A stretch of 18,793 nucleotides of DNA, taken from the NCBI GenBank assembly GCA_031257795.1, contig JAIRNW010000009.1, forward strand, positions 1 to 18,793, read 5' to 3'. A program made the translations under genes and the position numbers. The notes under the pieces are model-generated. The model was not told the origin of the DNA. It saw only the letters and a list, made by a program, of their open reading frames with translations, and searched no databases. Origin of the DNA: Holosporales bacterium. Its GTDB lineage: Bacteria; Pseudomonadota; Alphaproteobacteria; BNTO01. Positions 1 through 8,615 of the stretch are shown here, in pieces (within the stretch, counting starts at the first letter, position 1; each line of letters begins with the position of its first letter).

Positions 1-190
1 ACGAAGGTCTAAAAAATCTTTACTTCAGCGAGGATTGAGAGCAATGAACGGTATATTTGTTGGGACTTGTTTTGTACACCAATTGTGGGAGTTCTTGAGA
101 TGCGTTGGGTGTTGAGCCTATACGCTAAGGTTGTTGAATTTTTCTCAAAAAGTGAAATCAGTAACCAGCAAACCTTTGGTAGCTAATATA

Positions 191-274
191 TACATTTCGA
201 ACATGAAAACCAGGATTTTTTCGACTCGTAGACCGCGATTCACCTAGGAAAAATTCCTGAGAGTGAGATGAGTA
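191..274 (+). repeat. MITE-A copy 1 (palindromic element, TA target)
   Basis: This is one of three closely similar copies (others 8616-8705 and 18557-18645). It begins TACATTTCGAAC and ends GATGAGTA and is flanked by TA on both sides. The two halves are imperfect inverted repeats, each with its own small stem (CCTG/CAGG type). It has no coding capacity. The sequence to its right, AAGTGAATTGTGGGC, also follows copy 2, where a 10-bp stretch is absent. Confidence 0.8.
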
Positions 275-332
275 TATCCAATCACAAGTGAATTGTGGGC
301 AGAAGACACGGAGTACAGCCGCCGAGCCGTAC

Positions 333-525
333 TTAGAACCCGTTGACATAAGATTTAAATTGGACCTCTTTCCAAACTCTTCAAAATCAGTTTTTAGGTA
401 CGTCGATCCGGTGCTCGAATGCTCACGTACATCTAAGTACGCTCCGCTTCTGTGCTCCGTGTCTCCTTCCCAAAATTCTGATTTTGAAGGTTTCGAAAGA
501 GGTCCATTATATCAACGGGTTCTTA
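333..525 (+). repeat. Palindromic element P, copy 1 (nested arms around conserved core)
   Basis: The outer arms are TTAGAACCCGTTGACATAA on the left and its near-complement on the right (about 507-525). Inside them lies a second arm pair of CCTCTTTC and TTCAAAATCAG type (about 365-390 and 478-503). The central core at about 400-465 contains GTGCTCGAATGCTCACGTAC followed by an AAGTACGCTCCGCTTCTG-type half. The core recurs at 8455, 11091, 11232, 11800, 13690, 16359 and 18700. The whole unit could fold into one long hairpin. Reading frames through it are by-products of the repeat. Confidence 0.8.
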
Positions 526-540
526 AACGTACCGCTTAAG

Positions 541-643
541 TCGAGCAGCACCGGGCTCACGGCAAAGTCCCTGGCTTTGTTAGTCGCGGACTTTGTTGGA
601 GGTTCCGACGCAACGAATTCGCAAGTTTTTTGTTGCTGGGTAT
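541..643 (-). repeat. Palindromic element, D-type copy 1
   Basis: On the minus strand it starts ATACCCAGCAACAAAAAAC and runs through GCGAATTCGTTGCG to paired CAAAGTC/GACTTTG blocks. This matches 9346-9431 and, at its outer end, the arm of the element after comM (11091). It lies about 27 bp downstream of the tssL stop codon and is contiguous with palindrome P copy 1. The same P-to-D junction (GGTACGTTTAAGAACCCG on the minus strand) occurs at 16435-16470. Confidence 0.65.
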
Positions 644-669
644 TCTGCGAAACCATTACAGCTTTGGCC

Positions 670-1677
670 TCAGTCTTTCTTAGACATGAAGTAGGAAAAC
701 CTATCGAAAACGTCGTCCAACGAAACGTAAAAGTCGCGCGCGATGTTGTACCAAAGCATGTAGGAGATGAAAGCGTAGAAGCCGATTACAAAAATGAAAA
801 GTTTTGTCCAAAATTTAATGTCTGGCAGGGTTCCCGGCTTCAACGTTGAGACTGTGTAATCGTAGCATTGCTGCGCTATTTTCTGCTTGCCGTACCTTTC
901 GATCGAGGCGTTGATGCCATAGATGAATGTGTAGAGTCTTTTTTTGTAGCTATTAATTATTGCTGCGTCTTTGAAATCGTTGTACTTCCCTTTGAAACCG
1001 AGTGTTAGGATAAAAAGATAAATGCGCGCCAAACTTGTTTTCGCTTGATCGTACCTTGATAAGATCAACTCAATCCTTGAGAAGATTGTTTCGCCAGAGG
1101 ATTGCGAGTGGAAGACTTGTCCCTCCAATAACAGATTTTGCCACAAACTACGCCCCTTCCAATTAATCCCCAGAAAAACCTCGTCTGCGAGTGCTACCAT
1201 CGCATATTGAACTTCCCTGAAAGTTGTTAAGTCGAATTGGAACAGCACCACGACCTTTTCGGCTTGTTCAGTTAACACTTTCTTCAGGCGATCTTGTATT
1301 TCTTCCAGAGCGCGAACAGAGTGTACCGGGATGTTTTTGGCCAAGGTGCTGTGCGCGGCGGTTGGGTATTGATTGCTATTGGCAGGGATTGGTACTTGAT
1401 TGGCGGAGGCTGTGTCAGCAGCTGGCTCCACTGCTTTTTCCGGACGGCCTTCCGCGGATGTTGCGCTGTCAGCCGATGTTGCTGGATTTCCCGCTGAGCC
1501 CGCGGGACGATTGCTTCCACCTGCAACAACCTCCTCTTCCTCCAAAACAGCCGCAGCTCCGTCAAGTTCATTGTCAAGCGCTATCGTCTTGATTGCCAGC
1601 TCCTTGCATTTCAACAATTCGTAGTAAAAATCCACAAAAAATTGCTCAAATATTGAGGCTGTATCTTTTTCAAGCAT
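670..1677 (-). CDS. tssL: T6SS membrane-core protein TssL (DotU/IcmH family)
   Basis: Inner-membrane component that, with TssM and TssJ, forms the trans-envelope complex anchoring the T6SS baseplate and tail. The 335-residue product has the DotU-family cytoplasmic domain, seen as FDLTTFREVQYAMVALADE (about 148-166), then NLLLEGQVFH (181-190), GETIF and LFILTLGFKGKY (221-232). One C-terminal transmembrane segment (about 291-310) is followed by a short tail, the usual topology. I see no C-terminal peptidoglycan-binding domain. Residues about 38-112 form an unusual Ala/Ser/Pro/Glu-rich, probably disordered insertion between the N-terminal helix and the core. The ATG start has an AAGGA-type ribosome site just upstream. 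tssM lies 246 bp upstream on the same strand, so co-transcription is likely. The family call is firm; whether the system works is unknown. Confidence 0.93.
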   Translation of the reverse strand: MLEKDTASIFEQFFVDFYYELLKCKELAIKTIALDNELDGAAAVLEEEEVVAGGSNRPAGSAGNPATSADSATSAEGRPEKAVEPAADTASANQVPIPANSNQYPTAAHSTLAKNIPVHSVRALEEIQDRLKKVLTEQAEKVVVLFQFDLTTFREVQYAMVALADEVFLGINWKGRSLWQNLLLEGQVFHSQSSGETIFSRIELILSRYDQAKTSLARIYLFILTLGFKGKYNDFKDAAIINSYKKRLYTFIYGINASIERYGKQKIAQQCYDYTVSTLKPGTLPDIKFWTKLFIFVIGFYAFISYMLWYNIARDFYVSLDDVFDRFSYFMSKKD

Positions 1678-1923
1678 TCACTTTTCCTTCAGCCAGGCGA
1701 CTTGCTATCCGCACCAACCCATTGTAGCCATTTCCAAAGTTGCCGCTCCAGAAAAAAGTGCGAGGCGCAATTGTGGTGGATCCTACTTGTATTGCGCGCA
1801 AACTGTTGCCACCAAAAAACTATTGTTATTCTATCTACAGAGACAGGTAATTATCCCGTGTGTAGACCATATTGGCTCGATTAATCTTGGGGTTGAACCT
1901 GCCGCATCTGAAAGCTGACTGGC

Positions 1924-4900
1924 TTATTCGGTTGGTTGAGCTTGCAGCACCTGAAAGCTCAGGACTGGCTCGTTCCTGTACCTCTCGATCTCCTCTGACA
2001 AAGCTGGGGCTAAAATCGGAAACTCCGGCAGAGCCAGTGCCTTGCCCGGCAAGTTAGGGTTCATTGAAGCCCCGAGAAGCGAGATGGAATTAAAAAGCAC
2101 GGCGCTCTTGTTCTCTCCAATCGGCACAACAAATTTCAACACAATCGCGTTATGCCCCATTTGAGCCACAGGATACTCCCCAGGGTTGGCGCGATGCTTG
2201 CGAATCAAGCGGAAAAGGCTCCACTTCCCTCCAAACTCGAATGCCGCCGTTTTCCCGATAACCTTAAGGCTCGGCTGTCTTGGGTCGTTAAATGGCGTCT
2301 CCGTGAACCCCTCAATCGACGGCCACCTAAAGCCAAACATTATCGGGCAATCGTACACCCATTTCGTTTGCTTTACCTTATCACTATCGCTAATCTCCTC
2401 GTCTCTATTCGCCTGCAGCCCCCACTCAGCCACAAGATTCGCCCCCGCCGCACGCTCCCGATTCACATTAAAGTGGACGTCAATTTTGATAAACGGCAAG
2501 CTCCCTATTCCAGCCTCCAAAAAATCGCTGAACAACTCGTAAATCTGCTCGATCTCCCTCAAAAAATGCATAGCATCGTCCACAAGCCCAAGCTGGTGAA
2601 CCTGATCCAAAATTTTCTCAGCACTGCCCCCAGCCTTTTTAAAGCCCTCAAGGAAAAGACGCAAATCCTCCGGATCGACCTCCGCCGACGTCGCCTGATC
2701 CTGAGAAGGATGCAAAAACGGGAAGTGCCCACGCAAGTTCGTGTTAAAAAAGTCGGCCAGATCATTGTAGTTGCTGATGCTCTGCTGCCTCCTCAAAATC
2801 TCGGCGCGCCCGAGAATCCCCTTTTGGATATGTTGCTTCGTCTCGAGAAAATGATCCCCAACCTCCGCGTTCGCGTCTTGAATATTAATTTTCTCGAAAG
2901 CATTATCCGTTGTGTATTCCTTAAACGTTGTTGTTATGAAAGACTCCAACTCCGCAATGCTATTCCCCGGCTGCTTTTTCTGGAAGGCCTCCGCCTGCGC
3001 CACGATTCTGCGCCATTTTGCAAGCTTGGCGTTGTCCAACGGGCTCACGGAAAGCATTATGTTGCTCGTCAAAAGATCCACAACCGGCTTAGCCAAGTTC
3101 AAAGCAAGGTTGATAACTTGCGAACTCTGCATATCCAGGAAAGAGTTCAGGTCTTGCACATCTTTCACGCCGTACGCCTGGAAAACCGGGCACTTCTTCC
3201 CGTCCCACCAACTAAACGAAGGGTCCCAAATGTGGTACGGCCCCATTTTTTTCATTAAATCGTTTATTTGCGTAAGCAAGGCGTAATTAGTCTCAGAAAG
3301 TAAATCCCTCAACGAAACGTAAAAGAAGCTGACCGACTCATAATTTAGCAATTCCAGCAATTTCAATAATTGCGGCGTCACTGTGCGGATATTTGCGGCC
3401 TTCGAGCGAACATGCTCCTCCACCACAGCATCATTGTGAAACGTTGGCCGCTGAATGAAATTCTGAGCTTGAGCCATCAGGCTGATCACATTCCTTTGCA
3501 AACTATCCCTCGCCAAAAGCCGAAAGCTCTCCTGCAGAATCACAGGGAACGACCCTATTTTCCTCGTCGAAAATGCCTCGTACTGCTTGCACAATTCGCA
3601 GGCCACCTTCAGCAATTTATCATCCCAATAGAGAGTCTGGCCGTCTGGAACCTTGTCGATAAACCTGTGCGAGCTTGGGCGCCGCATGTACGTTTCCTCA
3701 AACAAGGCCTTCAAAGACTTTGCCAAAAGCACGAAGCCGGCCGAACAGTGGATATCATCATCCTCCTGCTTATCTTGCTCGAACCGCACATCCGTTGTTA
3801 GGAGCTTCGTTAGATCGCGCAACGATTGCCGCAAATGGAAAAGGCCAACCGCGCAGTTGTTGACGATCGTTTGGGAAACGTCCGGCCCGAAAAACGGCGA
3901 TTTATCCAGCATACAAAGGAATTTCTCGAATTCGGGGCCGGGCTCGAAAACCTCCTTATCCATCCACGTTTGCGTGAGCTTCTCCTCAACACCGCCAATT
4001 CCTGCAATTGAACTTTCCGCAACAATGTTCTCTTCTGCCGCCGCCCCATCGGTCGCACCCTCGGCCGCCCCTTTTGGTGCACTCTCGGCTGTCGCCGCGC
4101 CAGCACCATCCTCCGCCGGCTTTTCCGGATCTGCCTTTTTAGCCTCTGGAAGACCAGTGACCTTGTCTGTTTTCACGGCTTTTTCCAAAAATTTTATGGA
4201 GGCGTTCATATCAAGGCTCAGCTTTCTCATGAAATCGACGTCTGGCAGTCCTTTCGCGTCAAGATTGCGTAATTGACGAATCAGTAAATCCAGTATTGCC
4301 GGGAAGCTCCTCGGCCCGGAAGTAATGAAAACCGTATTAAAGAACTCTTGAAATAGCTCCTCCAAAGTCTTTCTTGCCAGCCCCTTGTACGCGAACAAAT
4401 CAATCTCGGGAAAAGCCGACGCGTCGAGTTTATGACGCATTTTGCCGTAATGCTTCACGAAAGACTCCGACAGTGTGATTCCAAATGCATAATCGGCCAA
4501 CTCCGTTATCACTTTCGGAGACGCCATAACCCTCAGCTCATTGAATTTGTCAACAAAAGTGGAAAGCTCCGTCAGTTTTGTCACGAAGTGAAACATGGCC
4601 CGGAATTCGTTGCTTTTTGTTGGGATCGCAAGCTGAACGATGGAGGAATTTGGCTTGATCTCCGATGGAGACATGCGCAGTAGCTCTCTTGCCTTTAAGA
4701 GCAAGTTGACGTACAAAGCGCGCATTATAAGGTTTTGATAAGCTAAATTGATTGAGCTATTCAGCTTCTTACGCAGCGGGCTAAACCACGAAGGCGGAAT
4801 GAACAAAGAGGAAAGCTTGGCCTTGGCCAGAGACTGCATAATGCCAGAAAGCTGCTTGATCGCCCCCTCGAAAGCCTCATTTTTTTGGGACAGCTCGGTT

Positions 4901-6525
4901 AGTGGGATTTGCTGTGTTGAAACAAGAAAGCCGTACATAGAGTGGATCATCGGCATGAGGTCGCGCCGCGATTTGCTCAATGTTTTATACGCGGAATAGA
5001 ACCCGATGCTGCCGATAAACATAAAGGCGAAAGTGGAAAATTTGGCGATTCGCAGAGCTTTATTCGCGGTTAAGAGGAAGCTCTTTTGCGGCACGCAAAG
5101 CGAGTATTCCTCTAATACTTTCGAGTTTATGATGTCTTTGCAAAAGAACAGCCGCTCCGAGCACTCTAATATATCAGGCGCCAACAGCCCGCTCTCCGCC
5201 AGCGCGGCTTGCTCGGCGGGCGTTGTAATTTGGGCGGCCCCTACCACTTCAGGAGCAGGCAGAGGCGCGGCGGCAGAGCTGCTCGCGGTTGTAGCCAAAG
5301 CGTCTGTTCCAGTTGCTGCGAGGAGGGAGTACTGTGGCTGCAGCAAAGACTCCTCTATAAACTCTGTGCGATCGTGTTCGGCACCGGCATTCACTCGCGC
5401 CAACCCGCTGTCGCCAACAATGAAGATCCCGCGCAGCAAGGAGGCCCCAGAGTACGAATCTGATTTGAATATTTGATCCATAAATAACGAAAGAGAGCTT
5501 TTAATCTTTTCGAGTTCGTACGGGAAAACAAAAAGGCTGTCGGCTGAGCGGCTCAGAGCATCGCTGCAGCTGATATCCATGCTCACATCTATAATTTTGT
5601 TTGTGATTTGCTCCAGCGCCTCGTCCACCCACTGCGGCAAATACGCAGCGTCCATTTTGTAAGGGTTTGCCCAGCCAAACATTTGATTTTTGGCACTAGC
5701 CGGAATATTTTTGCAAAAATCCTTGAAGCCCGGTATGACGTCGGTTTTCGAGATAACGACGTACACGGGGATCCTGAGGCCGAGTACGTTTTGCATCGCG
5801 GAGAGTTTCTTCGCAATGTACCTCGCTCTGTCTACGCATTCCCTTTGTGGTATCCTGTTTTTGCCGTAGAGGTCCTCGGCTGAAATTGTTAGCACAATGC
5901 TGTCTATTGGTTTCCCGGAGCGGTACCTGGACAGCAGGTTTACAACGGCATTCCACCCGATTTCATCGGCAGCGACTTTGTCTTTGTGCAAAAACAGCTC
6001 GCCTTTGATGTCCAGCCCAATACCGTTTACGAGGAAGCTCCAGTTGCACTCCGTATCGAGGTCCCCGCCAAGCTCCTCCTGCCAAGGCGCCTTTACCGAA
6101 GAAAAACTGCGGATGAACGTGGTTTTGCCAGAGTTTTTCGCGCCTAAAACGAGAAACCACGGCTTTTTGTATTTAAAATCGCTGCTTTTTAGCGTTTCTT
6201 CTAGAAAATCCAAGCTATACAAAAAGTGCGAAGACATTCTGCCAACTTTGAAGATTCCCTTTTTGACGAAGAACTCGCTGATGAAACCGCCGATTGGGGG
6301 GACTTTATACTTGTTGACGGTCTTTTCCTTTGCGGGTGACGGCTGAGCTTGTTTTTTTAAAATATTGTTTATCAGCAAAATCGCGCAGACGGCAAAAATT
6401 ATGCCGATGGCAAAAGCTAGGTAAATAAATAACGGGATGGAAGCGAGGCACTCTTTCAGCCAAGTAAAGAAAGCGATGACGCCGTCTAGCACGGAACGCC
6501 CAATTTCTAAGATCCCATCAAGCAC
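1924..6525 (-). CDS. tssM: T6SS membrane-core protein TssM (IcmF family), extra long
   Basis: Inner-membrane protein spanning to the periplasm, which forms the T6SS membrane complex with TssL and TssJ. It has an N-terminal hydrophobic segment (about 31-53), a cytoplasmic NTPase-like domain with Walker A GAKNSGKT (128-135) and an SKTD motif (259-262), the family motif LLRGIFIVGDSG (363-374), a further membrane helix (about 494-513) and a long periplasmic region ending in the C-terminal family motif GGKWSLFRL (1432-1440). At 1533 residues it exceeds the usual 1100-1300. Part of the excess is two Ala/Pro/Glu-rich low-complexity stretches (about 403-449 and 790-840). The only plausible start is GTG: an in-frame TAG lies two codons upstream and the next ATG codon is residue 97. 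No clear ribosome site is visible. tssL follows; no tssJ or other T6SS gene is in the window. Confidence 0.95.
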   Translation of the reverse strand: MLDGILEIGRSVLDGVIAFFTWLKECLASIPLFIYLAFAIGIIFAVCAILLINNILKKQAQPSPAKEKTVNKYKVPPIGGFISEFFVKKGIFKVGRMSSHFLYSLDFLEETLKSSDFKYKKPWFLVLGAKNSGKTTFIRSFSSVKAPWQEELGGDLDTECNWSFLVNGIGLDIKGELFLHKDKVAADEIGWNAVVNLLSRYRSGKPIDSIVLTISAEDLYGKNRIPQRECVDRARYIAKKLSAMQNVLGLRIPVYVVISKTDVIPGFKDFCKNIPASAKNQMFGWANPYKMDAAYLPQWVDEALEQITNKIIDVSMDISCSDALSRSADSLFVFPYELEKIKSSLSLFMDQIFKSDSYSGASLLRGIFIVGDSGLARVNAGAEHDRTEFIEESLLQPQYSLLAATGTDALATTASSSAAAPLPAPEVVGAAQITTPAEQAALAESGLLAPDILECSERLFFCKDIINSKVLEEYSLCVPQKSFLLTANKALRIAKFSTFAFMFIGSIGFYSAYKTLSKSRRDLMPMIHSMYGFLVSTQQIPLTELSQKNEAFEGAIKQLSGIMQSLAKAKLSSLFIPPSWFSPLRKKLNSSINLAYQNLIMRALYVNLLLKARELLRMSPSEIKPNSSIVQLAIPTKSNEFRAMFHFVTKLTELSTFVDKFNELRVMASPKVITELADYAFGITLSESFVKHYGKMRHKLDASAFPEIDLFAYKGLARKTLEELFQEFFNTVFITSGPRSFPAILDLLIRQLRNLDAKGLPDVDFMRKLSLDMNASIKFLEKAVKTDKVTGLPEAKKADPEKPAEDGAGAATAESAPKGAAEGATDGAAAEENIVAESSIAGIGGVEEKLTQTWMDKEVFEPGPEFEKFLCMLDKSPFFGPDVSQTIVNNCAVGLFHLRQSLRDLTKLLTTDVRFEQDKQEDDDIHCSAGFVLLAKSLKALFEETYMRRPSSHRFIDKVPDGQTLYWDDKLLKVACELCKQYEAFSTRKIGSFPVILQESFRLLARDSLQRNVISLMAQAQNFIQRPTFHNDAVVEEHVRSKAANIRTVTPQLLKLLELLNYESVSFFYVSLRDLLSETNYALLTQINDLMKKMGPYHIWDPSFSWWDGKKCPVFQAYGVKDVQDLNSFLDMQSSQVINLALNLAKPVVDLLTSNIMLSVSPLDNAKLAKWRRIVAQAEAFQKKQPGNSIAELESFITTTFKEYTTDNAFEKINIQDANAEVGDHFLETKQHIQKGILGRAEILRRQQSISNYNDLADFFNTNLRGHFPFLHPSQDQATSAEVDPEDLRLFLEGFKKAGGSAEKILDQVHQLGLVDDAMHFLREIEQIYELFSDFLEAGIGSLPFIKIDVHFNVNRERAAGANLVAEWGLQANRDEEISDSDKVKQTKWVYDCPIMFGFRWPSIEGFTETPFNDPRQPSLKVIGKTAAFEFGGKWSLFRLIRKHRANPGEYPVAQMGHNAIVLKFVVPIGENKSAVLFNSISLLGASMNPNLPGKALALPEFPILAPALSEEIERYRNEPVLSFQVLQAQPTE

Positions 6526-6599
6526 GAACTACAGGAACATATTAATGTGTACTACTGATACTGTAGGGTACTATGTTAAAGCGAGGCAAGGCAAATCTA

Positions 6600-6625
6600 G
6601 GCGGAAAACTAGCCGCGAATTACAG
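6600..6625 (-). repeat. Short repeated motif E, copy 1
   Basis: On the minus strand this reads CTGTAATTCGCGGCTAG then TTTTCCGCC. The same sequence, with one extra T and one substitution, occurs at 18297-18323 across the stop codon of the secreted gene there. It is too long and too well matched to be chance, but its boundaries and function are unknown. Confidence 0.6.
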
Positions 6626-6755
6626 TTCATCCTTTTGGTGGGGTAGTGTTTGGAAAAAAGCCACGAGGAAGAGATTGTATCATGGGATTCAGTAGAGGTG
6701 TTCGCAAATAAACGCTGTCGAGGGCAATACTTTCGCCAAAGTATATAAACTTTCA

Positions 6756-6784
6756 TAGCGACAATGCTCGCTAGCTGGTATAAA
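6756..6784 (+). promoter_or_regulatory. Candidate extended -10 promoter for dnaA
   Basis: TGGTATAAA gives an extended -10 (TG-N-TATAAA, hexamer 6779-6784). The -35 at 17-bp spacing (TAGCGA) is poor. The position, about 200 bp before the ATG of dnaA, would leave a long leader containing the inverted repeat at 6875-6905. Confidence 0.3.
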
Positions 6785-6874
6785 GTCGTAAAAAGACAAA
6801 AGATTTTTTACTTACTGAAGCGTTAATCGCGGCCAGGCCTAATGTGTGAGCGCGGTGGGACGGCTAGTCCGAGC

Positions 6875-6905
6875 TTTGCCGCGCCACGTCTAGCTCAGCG
6901 GCAAA
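6875..6905 (+). promoter_or_regulatory. Inverted repeat in dnaA leader
   Basis: TTTGCCGC and GCGGCAAA are perfect 8-bp inverted arms separated by 15 bp. In RNA this would form a hairpin about 85 nt before the dnaA ATG. No T-run follows, so it is not an obvious terminator. It could be a leader structure or a protein site. Confidence 0.4.
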
Positions 6906-6990
6906 TGTCAACAAAGTTTTTTGATTGCAAGGTGTGGAGAAAAACGTGTACGATGCCTTTCACAGTGTTTCTCGTGAGGAGCTCGTAGCC

Positions 6991-8436
6991 ATGACTGTAA
7001 AACAAGCAACGTTTGCAGATGAAGTTAGCGTAAACACGCTGGCTGAAGTGTGGAAGAACGTACTTAAGGACGTGAGTAAAACGTTGGGCCCTGGCTGTTG
7101 TCAGAGCTGGTTTTTGCATGCATTCCCCTGCGAATGCTCCGATGGCACGATTCTCTTGCAAACCAACCAGCGAATCGTCAGAGACCGCCTCTCCTCGCAG
7201 TACAATCGGGAGCTGCTGACGTTGTGGCGGAAGTACCTCCCACAAGTGTCGTCCGTGGAAGTAATAATGGCCGCCGCGAACGATGCCGTCACCGATATTC
7301 CATCCGCGACTAGTCGCTATGTAGGCTTGGCGGATATTCGATCTGAGGAGGACGAGGACGCGGACAGCCCCGTCCAGGAGAAAGCCGAAAGCCTAAGTCC
7401 ACACCTCGACGTAACAGAGAGCCAGCTGGATCCACGTTTCAAGTTTGATAATTTCGTCGTCGGAAAACCAAACGAATTCGCATACGCGGCTGCAATGAGC
7501 GTGGCCGATTCAGAGGCCATACAGTTCAACCCGCTCTTCTTGTACGGCGGGGTCGGCCTCGGGAAAACCCACCTTATGCACGCGATCGCCTGGAAAATGA
7601 AGGCGGCGTTCCCAGAGAAAATGGTTATGTATTTGTCGGCCGAGCAGTTCATGTATCAATTCATACGCGCGCTCCGCTTCAAGAACGTCATGAGTTTCAA
7701 GGAGCAATTGCGCAACGTTGACGTGCTGATGATCGACGACTTCCAGTTTATAGGCGGCAAAGAGGCGACGCAGGAGGAGTTTTTCCACACGTTCAATAGT
7801 TTGGTTGATAACAATAAGCAAGTCATTATTTCCGCGGACAAATCTCCGTCGAGCCTTGATAATATCGGGGAAAGGCTGAAATCGAGGCTCGGCTGCGGAC
7901 TGGTTGCAGACATCCACCCAACAACATACGAGCTGCGGCTCGGCATCCTGCAATCTAAGGCCGCCAGGATGGGGGTAAACTTCCCGAAGTGGCTGATCGA
8001 GTTCGTGGCCGCGAAAATTACGTCGAATGTTAGGGAGCTTGAAGGCGCACTGAACAGGATTGTCGCGCACGCGTCGCTGATTGGGGCCTCCTTGACGCTG
8101 GACGTTGTGCAGGAGGTGCTGCGCGACCTGATCCGCTCGAATGAGAGATGCATCACGATTGAGGATATTCAGAAGAGGGTGTGCGAGTTTTTCAGCGTGA
8201 AGATTGGGGATTTGCTGTCTTCGAAGCGCGTGAGGAGTTTGGTTAAGCCAAGACAAATAGCGATGTATCTGTGCAAAACGCTGACAACTAAGTCTTTGCC
8301 TGAGATAGGGCGCCTCTTCGGAGGGAAAGACCACGCCACGGTGATACACGCGTCGAAGCGGGTGATTGAGCTTTGCAATGAGGACCCTGAAGTGGCGAGG
8401 AGTATAGAGGTTTTGAAGGCCCTCCTCTCCGTGTAA
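6991..8436 (+). CDS. dnaA: Chromosomal replication initiator DnaA
   Basis: AAA+ ATPase that binds DnaA boxes and opens the replication origin. The 481-residue product has an N-terminal domain I (1-85), an acidic linker (about 105-150), Walker A GGVGLGKT (186-193), Walker B VLMIDD (245-250), the GERLKSRLG region with the arginine finger (about 293-301), and a C-terminal helix-turn-helix with the DnaA signature GGKDHATVIHASKRV (444-458). I chose ATG 6991 because GAGGAG lies 9 bp upstream. An in-frame TTG at 6925 would add 22 residues but lacks a ribosome site. The length fits the family. The upstream gene tssM is divergent, and downstream lies only repeat and IS debris. The DnaA-box-like TGTGGAGAA at 6933 could mediate autoregulation, which is inference. 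Confidence 0.97.
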   Translation: MTVKQATFADEVSVNTLAEVWKNVLKDVSKTLGPGCCQSWFLHAFPCECSDGTILLQTNQRIVRDRLSSQYNRELLTLWRKYLPQVSSVEVIMAAANDAVTDIPSATSRYVGLADIRSEEDEDADSPVQEKAESLSPHLDVTESQLDPRFKFDNFVVGKPNEFAYAAAMSVADSEAIQFNPLFLYGGVGLGKTHLMHAIAWKMKAAFPEKMVMYLSAEQFMYQFIRALRFKNVMSFKEQLRNVDVLMIDDFQFIGGKEATQEEFFHTFNSLVDNNKQVIISADKSPSSLDNIGERLKSRLGCGLVADIHPTTYELRLGILQSKAARMGVNFPKWLIEFVAAKITSNVRELEGALNRIVAHASLIGASLTLDVVQEVLRDLIRSNERCITIEDIQKRVCEFFSVKIGDLLSSKRVRSLVKPRQIAMYLCKTLTTKSLPEIGRLFGGKDHATVIHASKRVIELCNEDPEVARSIEVLKALLSV

Positions 8437-8454
8437 GGCGAAAGTTCTGAAATC

Positions 8455-8500
8455 GATTCTCGAGTTCGTCGTCTCAATGTTCGAATGTTCACCACGTACC
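8455..8500 (+). repeat. Truncated, degenerate palindrome core after dnaA
   Basis: TTCTCGAGTTCGTCGTCTC and then TTCGAATGTTCACCACGTAC match the left half of the palindrome core (compare GAGTTCGTCGCCGCG and CTCGAATGCTCACGTAC at 11114-11147). The copy ends abruptly where the IS5-type fragment begins, suggesting one replaced part of the other. It starts within about 20 bp of the dnaA stop. Confidence 0.6.
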
Positions 8501-8600
8501 AATCGATTTGTTGAAGGGGCTGCCGGGCGAACATGTGCTGGCAGATAAAGGCTATGACAGCAACGAAATTGTGGAATGGATTGAAAAAAGAAGAAATTAG
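8499..8600 (+). pseudogene. Fragment of IS5-family (IS427-like) transposase
   Basis: One frame reads LPGEHVLADKGYDSNEIVEW, preceded by PIDLLKG and followed by IEKRRN and a stop. LADKGYDS with a following IEKR is the recognisable block around the second catalytic Asp of IS5/IS427 DDE transposases. Only about 33 codons survive: the left side is cut by a palindrome fragment, and a frame disruption leads into MITE-A copy 2 about 15 bp further on. A one-base shift would continue as KLAVIG, which resembles the usual continuation (AVIP) of these enzymes. The gene is dead. Confidence 0.75.
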
Positions 8601-8615
8601 CTGTGATTGGCTATA

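Larger units (their letters stand above)
6526..6990. other. Intergenic leader between divergent tssM and dnaA
   Basis: This 465-bp stretch has no gene I can support. It holds a short repeated motif (6600-6625), a candidate dnaA promoter (6756-6784), an inverted repeat (6875-6905) and one DnaA-box-like site, TGTGGAGAA at 6933-6941 (8 of 9 bases of TGTGGATAA). No cluster of DnaA boxes or AT-rich unwinding region is evident, so I do not call oriC here. Confidence 0.6.

Noticed and set aside
9..186. Stop-free run of about 59 codons on the minus strand near the left edge
   Set aside because: It has no start codon, no recognisable motif and a stop at each end. It could be a remnant but I cannot distinguish it from chance.
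288..539. Open frame through palindrome copy 1
   Set aside because: Almost all of it is repeat sequence and the similar frame at 13656-13856 is also repeat. No protein feature; the palindromic structure explains the lack of stops.
2152..3258. 368-codon open frame on the plus strand
   Set aside because: It is antisense to tssM, whose motifs run across the same bases. The product is Arg/Leu/Pro-rich without any domain, as expected for a shadow of a GC-rich gene.
6571..6756. 61-codon minus-strand open frame upstream of tssM
   Set aside because: It overlaps repeated motif E, lacks a ribosome site and has no recognisable protein features.
6850..6905. GC-rich stretch resembling part of a tRNA (GTCTAGCTCAGCGG)
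   Set aside because: No acceptor stem, anticodon arm or T-arm can be built around it; only an 8-bp inverted repeat is supported.
7510..8502. 330-codon open frame antisense to dnaA
   Set aside because: It overlaps fully conserved DnaA motifs, has no ribosome site and is a compositional shadow.
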